From Pantoea alfalfae (GTDB lineage Bacteria > Pseudomonadota > Gammaproteobacteria > Enterobacterales > Enterobacteriaceae): 64,000 nucleotides of DNA. A program made the position numbers and the translations under genes. The DNA lies in assembly GCF_019880205.1 (NCBI RefSeq), contig NZ_CP082292.1, positions 2,170,001 through 2,234,000 of the forward strand. The letters are read 5' to 3'. This document shows, in pieces, positions 1 through 8,806 of this stretch; within the stretch, counting starts at the first letter, position 1, and each line of letters starts with the position of its first letter. The notes beneath the pieces were generated by a model. That model had not been told where the DNA came from, did no database searches, and worked only from the letters and a program-made list of their open reading frames with translations.

Positions 1-1
1 G

Positions 2-979
2 CTGAAAGTCGCCCGTTTTGGCGACAACATGCGTGAAGTGGCCGTGACCGAAGGCGATAAAGTCGCTGCACAGATTCAGTTCGGCTATTCCGTGAATGGC
101 TGGGGCGTCGGCGATCTGGTTGAGGTGATCAATGGCGTCAGCGATGGCGACGTGAATGCACTGATGGACGAGTACGAAAGCCTTTATCGCTTTACTGATG
201 TCGCTGCGTCTGGCGGCGAAAAACGTCAGAACGTGCTGGATGCCGCGCGCATAGAACTCGGTCTGAAGCGTTTCCTGGAAGCGGAAGGCTGCCACGCCTT
301 CACCACTAACTTCCAGACGCTGCACGGCATGACGCAGTTGCCCGGTCTGGCGGTTCAGCGTCTGATGGGTCAGGGCTATGGTTTCGCAGGCGAAGGTGAC
401 TGGAAAACTGCTGCGCTGCTGCGCATTTTCAAAGTGCTGGCAGGCGATCGCAAAGGTGGCACCTCATTTATGGAGGATTACACCTATCACTTCTCACCGG
501 GCAACGATCTGGTGCTTGGCTCGCACATGCTGGAAGTCTGCCCGTCGATTGCCATTGAAGAGAAGCCTTTAATCGATGTGCAGTTCCTGGGTATTGGTGA
601 CAAAGCCGATCCGGCACGCATGATTTTCTCCACGCCAGCCGGTCGTGCGGTTAACGCCAGCGTGATTGATATGGGCGATCGTTTCCGTCTGCTGGTTAAC
701 GTGGTGGATGCTATCGAACAGCCGAAACCGCTGCCGAAGTTGCCGGTTGCCCGCGCACTGTGGAAAGCGCAGCCATCACTGGCGACCGCTTCCGAAGCGT
801 GGATTCTGGGCGGCGGCGCGCACCATACGGTGTTCAGTCAGGCGCTGACGCTTGAGGATATGTATCTGTACGGTGAGATGAACGATATCGAAGTGCTGGT
901 GATTGATGAGCACACCACCTTGCCAGCATTTAAAGATGCGCTGCGCTGGAACGAAGCGTATTACCGGTTGAAACGTTAA
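2..979 (+). CDS. araA: L-arabinose isomerase, C-terminal part
   Basis: This is the 3' part of araA; the reading frame is open to the left edge, so the start and roughly the first third of the protein lie outside the window. The visible 325 residues match the C-terminal two thirds of the roughly 500-residue L-arabinose isomerase, which converts L-arabinose to L-ribulose in the cytoplasm as the first step of arabinose catabolism. Hallmarks include the metal- and substrate-site stretches [13 protein letters not shown] and [12 protein letters not shown], and the late AHHTVFS segment carrying a conserved active-site histidine. It ends just before a strong intrinsic terminator, so it is the last gene of its operon. 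Identification is very secure. Confidence 0.97.
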   Translation: MKVARFGDNMREVAVTEGDKVAAQIQFGYSVNGWGVGDLVEVINGVSDGDVNALMDEYESLYRFTDVAASGGEKRQNVLDAARIELGLKRFLEAEGCHAFTTNFQTLHGMTQLPGLAVQRLMGQGYGFAGEGDWKTAALLRIFKVLAGDRKGGTSFMEDYTYHFSPGNDLVLGSHMLEVCPSIAIEEKPLIDVQFLGIGDKADPARMIFSTPAGRAVNASVIDMGDRFRLLVNVVDAIEQPKPLPKLPVARALWKAQPSLATASEAWILGGGAHHTVFSQALTLEDMYLYGEMNDIEVLVIDEHTTLPAFKDALRWNEAYYRLKR

Positions 980-1035
980 TAGGTGATTGGTGCTGCCTTT
1001 CTTTGATTGGTAGCGTGCCTAAGTGATTAAAAAAG

Positions 1036-1067
1036 ACCGACGCAGGAATTAATTCCGCGTCGGTTTT
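1036..1067 (+). terminator. Intrinsic terminator after araA
   Basis: Arms ACCGACGC (1036-1043) and GCGTCGGT (1057-1064) flank a second, inner palindrome GGAATTAATTCC, and a short T run follows. It sits 57 bp after the araA stop on the same strand. Confidence 0.85.
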
Positions 1068-1090
1068 GATAAAAACTGTGCTATTCAGTC

Positions 1091-1190
1091 GGGAATGGCG
1101 GGCGTTACGTAAAGTCGCCGTAAATACATCCCTGTAGGCTCGGCCGCCGCATCCATGCGGCGGACGCTTTACTCCACTGCCCGCCATCCC
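1091..1190 (-). repeat. Folded intergenic repeat, copy A
   Basis: A ~100-bp element with outer arms GGGAATGGCGGGC (1091-1103) and GCCCGCCATCCC (1179-1190). Read on the minus strand it contains TAAAGCGTCCGC, then a perfect hairpin around CGCATGGATGCG, then GGCCGA, then a small hairpin TACA-GGGA-TGTA, then CTTTACG before the closing arm. This predicts an outer stem leading to two hairpins (a three-way junction). Copy B nearby has the same order of parts. I cannot name the family. Confidence 0.75.
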
Positions 1191-1351
1191 CTCCTTTTTG
1201 TTGAGTCTGAGCGAATATTTCAAAGCTCAGAGCATCAAGCGTATTAGCAATAACTTCATGCGTCAGATGTTTCACTCAACCGCCTACGATTCCTTCCTTT
1301 TTGATAGCTCAGTGCAAGTTGTTAAAAGCCATGATCAAACCCAACCGGGAA

Positions 1352-1447
1352 GGAATGGTATGCCTGAAGAGCAAAGCGTCCGCGCCAGGGATGGCGCGGC
1401 CGATCCGCATGGATGCGGGAATTCTTTGCGATCAGGCATACCTTTCC
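1352..1447 (+). repeat. Folded intergenic repeat, copy B
   Basis: Outer arms GGAATGGTATGCCTGA (1352-1367) and TCAGGCATACCTTTCC (1432-1447) pair with one mismatch. An inner GCAAAG/CTTTGC stem (1371-1376 with 1424-1429) encloses two hairpins: CGCGCCA-GGGA-TGGCGCG (1381-1398) and one around CCGCATGGATGCGG (1405-1418). The motifs AAAGCGTCCGC and GGCCGA are shared with copy A in the opposite orientation. Together the copies explain most of the gene-free 980-1597 stretch; the only other thing seen there is the araA terminator. Confidence 0.75.
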
Positions 1448-1597
1448 TGACCTTGCACACAAATCCCATAGCGATTGTATTTCCGGACATACAAAAGAGC
1501 GCTTTAGTCTTTGCTATAACGCTACTCTTTCACCATCTTGCACTTTCCCCCACCAGCCTGTATCGCTACATACCTGATAAAACAAGGTTAAAGCGCC

Positions 1598-2065
1598 ATG
1601 CAAATTACCGATCTGAACCTACATCCCGACTACGCCCCACAAACCGCAAAACTGTTGCACACTGAATGGTCACATCTTCCTGCATGGTCGGATCATCACA
1701 CTATCCTTACGCGTTTAACAAAACGGAATCAGACCGGCTCGGCGGAATTTACCCTCGTCGCCACATCGGACGGTGAAACGGTTATCGCGACCTGTAGCGT
1801 CATCCGTTTTGAACTGGACGATATCGCGGCAAGGGAGTACTGGATTGGTGAAGTGGTGACGGACAAGAAATACCGGGGCCGGGGCGTGGCGAAAGCCTTG
1901 ATCCAGCAGGCGATTGTCCGGGCAAAACAACAGCAGATTGGCGAGCTCTGGCTCTATACACCCGATCAACAGGCATACTATCAGCGTTCAGGATGGCAGG
2001 CGGTGGAACAGCGGCAGGTAGCGGGTGAAGCGGTCACGGTGATGGTACTGCATCTGGCACAATAA
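1598..2065 (+). CDS. GNAT-family N-acetyltransferase
   Basis: A 155-residue single-domain GNAT acetyltransferase, which would move an acetyl group from acetyl-CoA to an unknown amine substrate. The acetyl-CoA binding signature is visible at about residues 87-103 (IGEVVTDKKYRGRGVAKALI, with the R-G-R-G-V-A pyrophosphate loop), and the C-terminal YYQRSGWQ segment fits the usual last strand-helix of the fold. An AAGG ribosome-binding site lies about 10 bases upstream of the ATG. It stands alone between the intergenic repeats and a bidirectional terminator shared with the convergent yjfF. The substrate cannot be read from the sequence. Confidence 0.85.
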   Translation: MQITDLNLHPDYAPQTAKLLHTEWSHLPAWSDHHTILTRLTKRNQTGSAEFTLVATSDGETVIATCSVIRFELDDIAAREYWIGEVVTDKKYRGRGVAKALIQQAIVRAKQQQIGELWLYTPDQQAYYQRSGWQAVEQRQVAGEAVTVMVLHLAQ

Positions 2066-2090
2066 ATGGCGGCTCCTGAGAGCCGCCATT
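2065..2090. terminator. Bidirectional terminator between GNAT gene and yjfF
   Basis: A perfect hairpin with arms ATGGCGGCT (2066-2074) and AGCCGCCAT (2081-2089) lies between two convergent stop codons, so it can serve both strands. Confidence 0.7.
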
Positions 2091-2101
2091 CAGCCATTTA
2101 T

Positions 2102-3088
2102 TCAGGTAGGGATTCGCTTAACCGGCGCGTTCTGCTGACGATCCCAGATCACCGTCAGTAACCGCTGCAGGGCGATAAACGCAAACAGCAGGATCCCGAT
2201 GGCGATCTTGGTCCACCACGAACTCAGCGTGCCGTCGAAATTAATCCAGGTCTGAATCAGCCCCTGAATCAGCACGCCAAACAGCGTGCCCAGCACCGTA
2301 CCGACACCGCCCGACAGCAGCGTGCCGCCAATCACCACCGACGCAATCGCATCCAGCTCCACACCCAACCCGGCCAGCGCATAACCTGCCGAGGTATAGA
2401 TCGAAAACACGATGCCAGCCAGCGTCGCCAGCGTGGTGGAAAGCATATAAATCTTAATGGTGGTGGCTCGGGTTGAAACACCCATCAACTGAGCCGACGT
2501 CATATTGCCGCCGATGGCGTAAACCCGGTTACCAAACCGCGTGCGGTGCGCCAGAATAATCCCGCCCAACACCACTACCAGCATAATCACCGCCAGCAGA
2601 CTAAGACGCCCTCCGCCCGGCACTTTCCACGCCAGACTGGAAAGCAGGGTGTAAAACGGATGATCGATAGGAATCGAGTTTTCCGACACCAGATAACTGC
2701 AGCCGCGCAGGAAAAACATCCCCGCCAGGGTAATGATAAAGGCCGGGATCTTCAGCGCATCGATCAGCCAGCCCATCATGGCGCCGAACAGCGCGCCCAG
2801 TGACAGAATCAGCGCAAACGCCAGCAACGGATCGACATGGAAATCGCCAATCGCCCGCGCCAGGAACACGCCGGTAAAGGCAATGACTGCGCCAACCGAC
2901 AGATCGATACCACCCGACAAAATCACAAAGGTCATGCCGACGGCGATAATCCCGAGGAAGGCGTTGTCGGTCAGGATATTGCATATCACCCGGGTAGAGG
3001 CAAAGCCGGGAAACTGACTCAGACAAAACAGGTAACCCGCCACAAACACCAGCAAGGTGATCATCAGCGGAAGATGACGTTTAATCAT
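2102..3088 (-). CDS. yjfF: Galactofuranose ABC transporter, permease YjfF
   Basis: A 328-residue inner-membrane permease of the BPD_transp_2 (ribose/galactofuranose) family and one of the two channel subunits of the YtfQRT-YjfF importer. It matches E. coli YjfF almost throughout, including the family stretches VGMTFVILSGGIDLSVG and the late GVELDAIASVVIGGT. Multiple hydrophobic helices span the protein. I chose the MIKR start at 3088 because it matches the E. coli N-terminus; its ATG overlaps the ytfT stop as ATGA, so the two permeases are translationally coupled. The upstream in-frame extension of 20 residues is probably not translated. It is the last gene of the operon. Confidence 0.95.
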   Translation of the reverse strand: MIKRHLPLMITLLVFVAGYLFCLSQFPGFASTRVICNILTDNAFLGIIAVGMTFVILSGGIDLSVGAVIAFTGVFLARAIGDFHVDPLLAFALILSLGALFGAMMGWLIDALKIPAFIITLAGMFFLRGCSYLVSENSIPIDHPFYTLLSSLAWKVPGGGRLSLLAVIMLVVVLGGIILAHRTRFGNRVYAIGGNMTSAQLMGVSTRATTIKIYMLSTTLATLAGIVFSIYTSAGYALAGLGVELDAIASVVIGGTLLSGGVGTVLGTLFGVLIQGLIQTWINFDGTLSSWWTKIAIGILLFAFIALQRLLTVIWDRQQNAPVKRIPT

Positions 3089-4101
3089 GTCGGGCGTCTC
3101 CGTTTCAACATCGCAATAAACCGCGGTGACTGCAGCAGCAGCACACACATCACTACTACCGCTTTCACCACCTGATTCAGCTCCGGCGGGAAGCCAGAAA
3201 GCAGAATCCCGGTATTCATCGACTGAATAATCAGTGCGCCAATCAGCGACAACACCAGATTAAAGCGGCCACCCATCAGCGATGCACCGCCAATCACCAC
3301 GGCGAGAATCGCATCCAGCTCCAGCCACAAACCGGCGTTATTGGCATCCGCACCGCGAATATCCGCCGCAACGATCAGACCCGCAACAGCGGCACAGACG
3401 CCACTGAGCGCATAGGTGGACATCACCACCAGCCAGCCCGTCACGCCCGCATTGCGGGCAGCGCGCAGGTTAATCCCCACCGCTTCGATAAACAGACCCA
3501 GCGCGGTCTTGCGCGTCAGCAGCCAGACGGCCAGCGCCACCACCAGCGTGATCCAGACCGGGACCGGCAACATCCACAGCGAGCCGTTACCAAACCAGCC
3601 GAGACTGTCACTATCGAATGTCACAATCTGCCCCTGCGTAATCAGCTGAGCGATACCACGCCCGGCGACCATCAGAATCAGCGTGGCAACAAACGGCTGA
3701 ATACGCAGCAGCGCCACCAGCACCCCATTCCATAACCCACAGGCTAAACCGGTTCCCAGCGTGCAGAGAATAATGAACGGCACACCGTGTCCGGCGACGG
3801 TCAGTGTGGCGGCGGTCGCGCCCGCTATCGCCATCACCGCACCCACGGAAAGATCGATGCCGCCAGTGGCGATCACCAGCGTCATGCCAATTGCCAGCAG
3901 GGCAACCGGGGCCGCACGATTAAGAATATCGATCGGGCTGCCGAACAGGCGACCATCCTGCAGGTGCACGGCAAAAAAGTTATTGGCTACCAGACTGTCG
4001 ATCAGCAGCACCAGCAGCAGCGCGGCGATTTGCGGCATCCCTGGCGGAAACTTCAGCTTACGACGTGGTGGTTTTGCAGATGTCATAGGCGACTCAAGCA
4101 T
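3085..4101 (-). CDS. ytfT: Galactofuranose ABC transporter, permease YtfT
   Basis: A 338-residue membrane permease, partner of YjfF in the galactofuranose importer. It carries the permease-family signature IGMTLVIATGGIDLSVGAVM and a second conserved stretch ELDAILAVVIGGASLMGGRF. The start at 4101 (MLESPM) is preceded by a strong GGAGGAGC ribosome-binding site; a longer reading frame upstream lies inside ytfR and is unlikely to be used. It overlaps the end of ytfR by 8 bases and the start of yjfF by 4, consistent with one polycistronic message and near-equal subunit synthesis. Confidence 0.95.
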   Translation of the reverse strand: MLESPMTSAKPPRRKLKFPPGMPQIAALLLVLLIDSLVANNFFAVHLQDGRLFGSPIDILNRAAPVALLAIGMTLVIATGGIDLSVGAVMAIAGATAATLTVAGHGVPFIILCTLGTGLACGLWNGVLVALLRIQPFVATLILMVAGRGIAQLITQGQIVTFDSDSLGWFGNGSLWMLPVPVWITLVVALAVWLLTRKTALGLFIEAVGINLRAARNAGVTGWLVVMSTYALSGVCAAVAGLIVAADIRGADANNAGLWLELDAILAVVIGGASLMGGRFNLVLSLIGALIIQSMNTGILLSGFPPELNQVVKAVVVMCVLLLQSPRFIAMLKRRRPT

Positions 4102-5614
4102 GTTTTGCTCCTCCGTCCGCGATAGCATTGACGATCGACGCCACCGAAAGCTGCTCCAGCGGAATTTCTGCCACCTGCTTCAGATCGCGCATGATCAACA
4201 CCCGATCGGCATAACCGACCAGCTCTTCGAGTTCAGAGGAGATCACCAGCAGCGCCAGACCATCGGCGCACAGGGATTCAATTAAACGGATAATCTCGGC
4301 GTGTGCGCCTACATCAATGCCGCGCGTCGGTTCGTCGAGGATTAAAAACTGCGGTTTAGTCACCAGCCAGCGCGACAGCAGCACCTTCTGCTGGTTGCCG
4401 CCCGATAACAGCTCTACCGGCTGCTCGGCGTGTGGCGTGCGAATGCCCAGGCTCTTAATAAAACGGTCAGCAATCGCCTGCTGCTCGCGCTTCTTAATTG
4501 GCCTTAACCAGCCGCGCTGCGCCTGCAACGCCAGAATAATATTTTCGCGAACGGAGGCTGCGCCAATAATCCCATCCGTCTTCCGATCCTCCGGGCAAAA
4601 TCCCATGCCAAGTTGTGAGGCTTTCGCCGGGTTGGTAATGCGCTGCACTTTGCCTTTGATCTTCGCGGTTCCGCGATCGGCCCGACGAATACCAAACAGT
4701 ACTTCAGCGGTTTCTGTGCGGCCAGATCCCAGCAGCCCGGCCAGGCCGACGACTTCACCAGGACGCACCGCCAGGTTGAAGGGTTCGATGGTGCCCTTCC
4801 TGCCGTAATCTTCAAACGACACCACCGGCTGATTACTTCGCAGCGTGCTGCCCTGACGCTGTAATGCAGTCTCCAGCAGTTCGCGACCCAGCATCAGCTT
4901 AATCAGCTCAATCTGCGGCAGCGTGGCGGTATCGCGGGTGGCGATAAACTGCCCGTTACGCAGCACGGTAATCCGGTCAGTAATGCGGTACACCTGGTCG
5001 AGAAAGTGGGTCACAAAAATCAGGCTCATCCCTTTGGCTTTTAGCTGCGCCATCAGGGTAAACAGCATTTCGACTTCGCTGGCATCCAGACTCGCGGTTG
5101 GCTCATCGAGGATGAGCACCTGCGCCGAAAGATCCACCGCGCGGCAGATGGCAATAATCTGCTGCATCGCCACCGAGTAGTGGCCCAGTGGGCGCGTCAC
5201 GTCGAGGGAAAAACCGTAGTTCCGCATCAGCGCATCGGCATCGCGTACCATGCGGCGACGGTCGATCATGCCAAAGCGACGCGGCTCACGACCAATATAG
5301 AGGTTATCTGCCACCGACATGTTCGGCAGCATATTCACTTCCTGATAAACGGTACCGATGCCCATCTCCTGCGCCTGCGCGGTGTTATGCGGGGTAATCG
5401 GTTCACCATTGAGGGTAATCGTTCCGGCATCACGGCTGTAAACACCGGTCAGCACTTTTATCAGGGTCGATTTCCCCGCACCGTTTTCCCCCAGCAGCGC
5501 CATGATCTCCCCTTTGCGAATATCAAAGGAAACATGACTCAGCGCTTTAACGCCGGGAAACCCTTTGCTGACGCCGCTGATGGATAACAGCGGTGTTTCA
5601 TTTTGCGTGGTCAT
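4094..5614 (-). CDS. ytfR: Galactofuranose ABC transporter, ATP-binding protein YtfR
   Basis: A 506-residue cytoplasmic ATPase with two fused ABC domains, as usual for sugar importers of the ribose/galactose type. Domain 1 has the Walker A GENGAGKST and Walker B VLILDEPTAS; domain 2 has a degenerate Walker A (GLLGSGRTE), the signature LSGGNQQKV and a second FLILDEPTRG. It powers uptake by the YtfT/YjfF channel. A GTG three codons earlier (5623) is possible, but the ATG at 5614 gives the MTTQ start seen in E. coli and sits 8 bases after GGAG. A terminator-like hairpin separates it from ytfQ, so it is probably made in smaller amounts than the binding protein. Confidence 0.95.
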   Translation of the reverse strand: MTTQNETPLLSISGVSKGFPGVKALSHVSFDIRKGEIMALLGENGAGKSTLIKVLTGVYSRDAGTITLNGEPITPHNTAQAQEMGIGTVYQEVNMLPNMSVADNLYIGREPRRFGMIDRRRMVRDADALMRNYGFSLDVTRPLGHYSVAMQQIIAICRAVDLSAQVLILDEPTASLDASEVEMLFTLMAQLKAKGMSLIFVTHFLDQVYRITDRITVLRNGQFIATRDTATLPQIELIKLMLGRELLETALQRQGSTLRSNQPVVSFEDYGRKGTIEPFNLAVRPGEVVGLAGLLGSGRTETAEVLFGIRRADRGTAKIKGKVQRITNPAKASQLGMGFCPEDRKTDGIIGAASVRENIILALQAQRGWLRPIKKREQQAIADRFIKSLGIRTPHAEQPVELLSGGNQQKVLLSRWLVTKPQFLILDEPTRGIDVGAHAEIIRLIESLCADGLALLVISSELEELVGYADRVLIMRDLKQVAEIPLEQLSVASIVNAIADGGAKHA

Positions 5615-5635
5615 TCTGCTCACTCCGCCTCACGT

Positions 5636-5661
5636 CATGAAAAACCGCCCCGTAGGGCGGT
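5636..5661 (-). terminator. Attenuating terminator between ytfQ and ytfR
   Basis: On the minus strand the arms ACCGCCC and GGGCGGT (5655-5661 and 5644-5650) are followed by a T run. It lies in the ytfQ-ytfR gap, where partial termination would give more binding protein than membrane components, a common arrangement in ABC operons. Confidence 0.7.
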
Positions 5662-5690
5662 CTGCGGCTGGTCTTTGGCAGGTCTGTGGA

Positions 5691-6647
5691 TCAGTAACCC
5701 ATACCCTTTTTCTTATCCAGTTCCGCCTGCGCGTCAGCAGGCAGGAACAGCTTCGACTCGGTCTTGATGACTTTAGGCGGCAGCGTGCCATCTTTTTTGA
5801 ATTTCTCCAGGGCATCAAATGCCGGACCAGCCATGTTCGGTGTCAGCTCCACGTTGGCGTTGGCTTCCCCTGCCAGCATCGCTTTGTAGATATCCGGCAC
5901 ACCATCAATCGAGCCGGTCAGAATGTCTTTGCCTGGTTTCAGGCCGGCTTCTTTAATCGCCTGAATGGCACCGATCGCCATATCATCGTTATGCGCGTAA
6001 ACCATGCAGATGTTTTTGCCGTTGTTCTCAGCCTTGATAAAGCTCTCCATCACCTCTTTACCCTTACTGCGCGTAAAGTCACCGGACTGCGAGCGGATCA
6101 CTTTAATGTTTGGATGGTTGCTGATCGCTTCAGCAAAGCCTTTCTTACGATCGATTGCCACGCTGGCACCGACAGTACCCTGCAGTTCCACCACGTTACA
6201 CTGCTTGTCACCCACGGTTTTCACCAGCCAGTCGCCAATCAGTTTGCCTTCCAGCACGTTGTCCGCCGTCACTACGGCCTGATAGAGCGATTTGTCTTTC
6301 ACCACGATGGCGCGGTCCAGCAGGTAAACCGGGATTTTGGCATCTTTGGCTTCTTCCAGAACCGGCTCCCAGCCGGTCTGTACGACTGGCGCGATGAAAA
6401 TGGCATCAACGCCCTGCGCAATAAACGAACGTACTGCCTTGATCTGATTCTCTTGTTTCTGCTGCCCGTCGGCGATTTTCAGGGTGATTCCGCGTTTTTT
6501 GGCTTCGCTTTTCGCCACGCTGGTCTCTGCCGAACGCCAGCCAGATTCCGAACCTACCTGCGAGAAGCCCACCGTCATATCTGCAGCGAGCACCGGGCCG
6601 GTTAACGCGGCGCTGACCAGCGTGGTCAGAAGTAAACGTTTCCACAT
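5691..6647 (-). CDS. ytfQ: Periplasmic galactofuranose-binding protein YtfQ
   Basis: A 318-residue periplasmic sugar-binding protein (Peripla_BP_4 family) that delivers galactofuranose to the YtfRT-YjfF transporter. The first ~21 residues form a signal peptide (MWKRLLLTTL, hydrophobic core, cleavage expected after PVLA). The mature protein closely follows E. coli YtfQ, with stretches such as FSQVGSESGWRSAE and VYAHNDDMAIGAIQAI that line the ligand cleft in this family. I chose the MWKR start because AGAGG lies just upstream; the longer frame from 6740 lacks a signal peptide at its N-terminus. It is the first gene of the operon and has a LacI-type operator about 230 bp upstream. Confidence 0.95.
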   Translation of the reverse strand: MWKRLLLTTLVSAALTGPVLAADMTVGFSQVGSESGWRSAETSVAKSEAKKRGITLKIADGQQKQENQIKAVRSFIAQGVDAIFIAPVVQTGWEPVLEEAKDAKIPVYLLDRAIVVKDKSLYQAVVTADNVLEGKLIGDWLVKTVGDKQCNVVELQGTVGASVAIDRKKGFAEAISNHPNIKVIRSQSGDFTRSKGKEVMESFIKAENNGKNICMVYAHNDDMAIGAIQAIKEAGLKPGKDILTGSIDGVPDIYKAMLAGEANANVELTPNMAGPAFDALEKFKKDGTLPPKVIKTESKLFLPADAQAELDKKKGMGY

Positions 6648-6876
6648 AGTTTTTAATCCTCTGAAAGGCGTTTGCTGTTTAGGGTAGAGAGCCTGCTTAG
6701 ACTGGACTAAAAAAGCGTGCATAATGGCGACACACTTCACAAATCAGAGCAATTTAAAGGAGTTACGTGCAGCCAGACGGGTTCGCTGGTCACAGCGTTA
6801 TGGATAAAACGACTGAGTAATAAAACAATGTCCGTTAAATAATTGTAATAAACAGAATCGCTTATGCTTAACGCCA

Positions 6877-6892
6877 CTGGAAACGATTACAG
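6877..6892. promoter_or_regulatory. LacI/GalR-type operator upstream of ytfQ
   Basis: CTGGAAACGATTACAG is a near-palindrome with the central CG and flanking AA/TT typical of LacI/GalR-family operators (half-sites CTGGAA and TTACAG). It lies about 230 bp upstream of the ytfQ start. No LacI-family gene is present in the window, so the regulator would act from elsewhere; GalR or GalS are possible candidates by motif only. Confidence 0.5.
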
Positions 6893-6943
6893 ACAGGCGT
6901 ACTAAATGGGTTATCCGGCCTGCGATGAACAAAAAATGGGATT

Positions 6944-6959
6944 TGTGATTGCCCGCACA
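6944..6959. promoter_or_regulatory. Candidate CRP site
   Basis: TGTGATTGCCCGCACA matches the CRP core TGTGA-N6-TCACA with one mismatch. It lies about 300 bp upstream of ytfQ and nearly 390 bp upstream of cnu, far from both starts, so its target is uncertain. Confidence 0.3.
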
Positions 6960-7331
6960 GTCGTTTGCGCGTGCTGATTGGGCGCGAAACGTTTCTATGC
7001 GCGTGGTTTCAAAAGGATTATTTCTTCTGACCGGAAATTGTCAGAAAGGAGGCATTGATGCATTGGCTGGCCTGAAGGAATGCAAAATGATATTTAAAAT
7101 ACGCGTTCAACGATGTATTCCGGCATGGATTTGTGTGAGCTAATGCCATATTTACTATCATCGCGCGGGCAGGCTGGCACTGACTGCGATAAAAATAGCA
7201 GATTTGGACTTTTAATAGCTGATAAGGTGCTTTAGTCTGATTTTCGCCTTTTTTAACCGGCCCGATCTGGACAGCCCTGGCTTGCCCCCTATACTGAGCA
7301 CTCCTTTGTACTTCTATCTGTTATGGCAATG

Positions 7332-7547
7332 ATGACTGCGCACGATTACCTGCTTAAGTTCCGCAAAGTAAATAATTCAGACAGTCTGGAAAAGCTTTTC
7401 GATCACCTTAACTACTCCCTTACAAATGATATGGAAATCATCAATATGTATCGGGCTGCCGATCATCGTCGTGCCGAACTGGTTTCTGGCGGACGATTAT
7501 ATGATCTTGGCTGTGTCCCTAAAACGGTGTGGCGCTACGTGGTCTGA
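7332..7547 (+). CDS. cnu: Hha/Cnu-type H-NS co-regulator
   Basis: A 71-residue all-helical protein of the Hha/YmoA family that matches E. coli Cnu (YdgT) along its length, including [38 protein letters not shown] and the final VWRYV. Members bind the oligomerisation domain of H-NS or StpA and help silence AT-rich and horizontally acquired genes; E. coli Cnu also binds a site in oriC. I chose the third of three near-tandem ATGs (7323, 7329, 7332) because it gives the family's 71-residue length. No strong ribosome-binding site is visible. Its position upstream of ydgK-rsxA is the same as in E. coli. Confidence 0.95.
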   Translation: MTAHDYLLKFRKVNNSDSLEKLFDHLNYSLTNDMEIINMYRAADHRRAELVSGGRLYDLGCVPKTVWRYVV

Positions 7548-7657
7548 TATCCGGCTGATTAATGGCTCTCTTTACCTCTGACCTTGTCCGGATGGGCGTG
7601 CCCCTCTGGACATGTTATTCTGCTGCGCTTCGACTCCCCGAGACAGGAATAACCACG

Positions 7658-8101
7658 ATGAATGAACAGGTTGCTGCGCCGCGTATTGGTGGCTGGCTTT
7701 TGCTGCCGCTGGCCTGGCTGATAATGACCCTGTTAACCACCGTTCTGGTGCTGGCGATGTATCTGACCCCCCTCTTTAATCCGGAATGGCGTGTGGCGCT
7801 GTTTTCACACGGCAGCACCCTCCTTTCTTACTGGGCCATCTCGCTGCTTACCGCCGTGGCGGTCTGGGCCTACAGCCTCTGGATCAGCTGGCTTTTCTTT
7901 AAGCGCTCGCGCCGTTTGCCGCGCCACTATCTGCTCTGGCTGCTCATAACCGTGCTGCTGGCGCTGAAAACCTTTGCTTTTACGCCGGTTGCCGATAGCC
8001 GTGCTCTTCAGACGTTACTGCTGTCACTGCTCGCGGCGGCGGTATTTGCACCCTATTTCAAACGTTCAAAGCGGGTAAAAACCACCTTTATCGCGCCGTA
8101 A
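7658..8101 (+). CDS. ydgK: DUF2569 inner-membrane protein YdgK
   Basis: A 147-residue integral membrane protein of the DUF2569 family, matching E. coli YdgK: the N-terminal RIGGWLLLPLAW, a basic loop FFKRSRRLPRHY, and the C-terminal PYFKRSKRVKTTF. Four hydrophobic segments are visible. Its function is unknown, though it sits directly upstream of the rsx genes, as in E. coli. The start at 7658 follows an AGGA sequence and gives the family N-terminus; a longer in-frame extension back to 7562 has no homology to the family. Confidence 0.9.
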   Translation: MNEQVAAPRIGGWLLLPLAWLIMTLLTTVLVLAMYLTPLFNPEWRVALFSHGSTLLSYWAISLLTAVAVWAYSLWISWLFFKRSRRLPRHYLLWLLITVLLALKTFAFTPVADSRALQTLLLSLLAAAVFAPYFKRSKRVKTTFIAP

Positions 8102-8224
8102 CGCTGTGAGTTATGTCAGGAATTTAATTCTGAGTGCGGTCTGCCGCCTTGCGGGAGGCGCGGATATTGAGATACGCCGCGCTATCAATGATAATAAGCC
8201 GCTTTCCGGCTCCCAGGCGAAAAA

Positions 8225-8806
8225 ATGACCGATTATCTGCTTCTCTTTGTTGGCACCGTGCTGGTGAATAACTTCGTCTTAGTGAAGTTTCTCGGCCTCT
8301 GTCCTTTTATGGGCGTTTCCAAAAAACTGGAAACGGCGATTGGCATGGGCCTCGCCACGACATTCGTGATTACGCTGGCCTCTATTTGCGCGTGGCTGGT
8401 CAACCACTTGATCCTGCTGCCGCTGGACCTGGTCTATCTGCGCACCATGGCCTATATCCTGGTGATCGCTGTCGTCGTGCAGTTCACCGAAATGGTGGTG
8501 CGTAAAACCAGCCCGTCGCTCTATCGCCTGCTGGGTATCTTCCTGCCGCTGATCACCACTAACTGTGCAGTGCTGGGCGTGCCTCTGCTGAGCGTTAACC
8601 TTAACCACACCTTTATGCAGGCCGCGCTGTATGGTTTCAGTGCCTCTATCGGCTTCTCGCTGGTCATGGTGCTGTTCGCGGGAATGCGTGAGCGACTGGT
8701 GCTGGCCAACGTGCCTGCGCCGTTCAAAGGCAACTCCATTGCCCTGATTACCGCAGGCCTGATGGCGCTGGCGTTTATGGGCTTCAGCGGTCTGGTGAAA
8801 TTCTGA
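8225..8806 (+). CDS. rsxA: Rsx electron-transport complex, subunit RsxA
   Basis: A 193-residue membrane protein and the first gene of the rsxABCDGE operon, homologous to RnfA and NqrE. It contributes transmembrane helices and, in this family, cysteines that hold an iron-sulfur cluster inside the membrane; the pair of conserved cysteines is visible in [10 protein letters not shown] and [10 protein letters not shown]. The complex moves electrons at the inner membrane and in E. coli helps keep the SoxR regulator reduced. An AGGCG lies a few bases before the ATG. The stop codon shares a base with the rsxB start (TGATG). Confidence 0.96.
   Translation: MTDYLLLFVGTVLVNNFVLVKFLGLCPFMGVSKKLETAIGMGLATTFVITLASICAWLVNHLILLPLDLVYLRTMAYILVIAVVVQFTEMVVRKTSPSLYRLLGIFLPLITTNCAVLGVPLLSVNLNHTFMQAALYGFSASIGFSLVMVLFAGMRERLVLANVPAPFKGNSIALITAGLMALAFMGFSGLVKF

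Larger units (their letters stand above)
6648..7331. other. Divergent control region between ytfQ and cnu
   Basis: About 680 bp without a convincing gene. It holds the leader and promoter region of ytfQ on the minus strand, a LacI-family operator, a CRP-like site, and the upstream region of cnu on the plus strand. A 64-codon frame at 6949-7143 has no ribosome-binding site and no recognisable product, so I leave it out. Confidence 0.6.

Noticed and set aside
1198-1665. 155-codon plus-strand frame between araA and the GNAT gene
   Set aside because: It runs straight through the folded repeat copy B and overlaps the GNAT start; it has no ribosome-binding site and no homology.
5565-6605. 346-codon plus-strand frame opposite ytfQ
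   Set aside because: It is the antisense shadow of a clear binding-protein gene and its peptide resembles nothing known.
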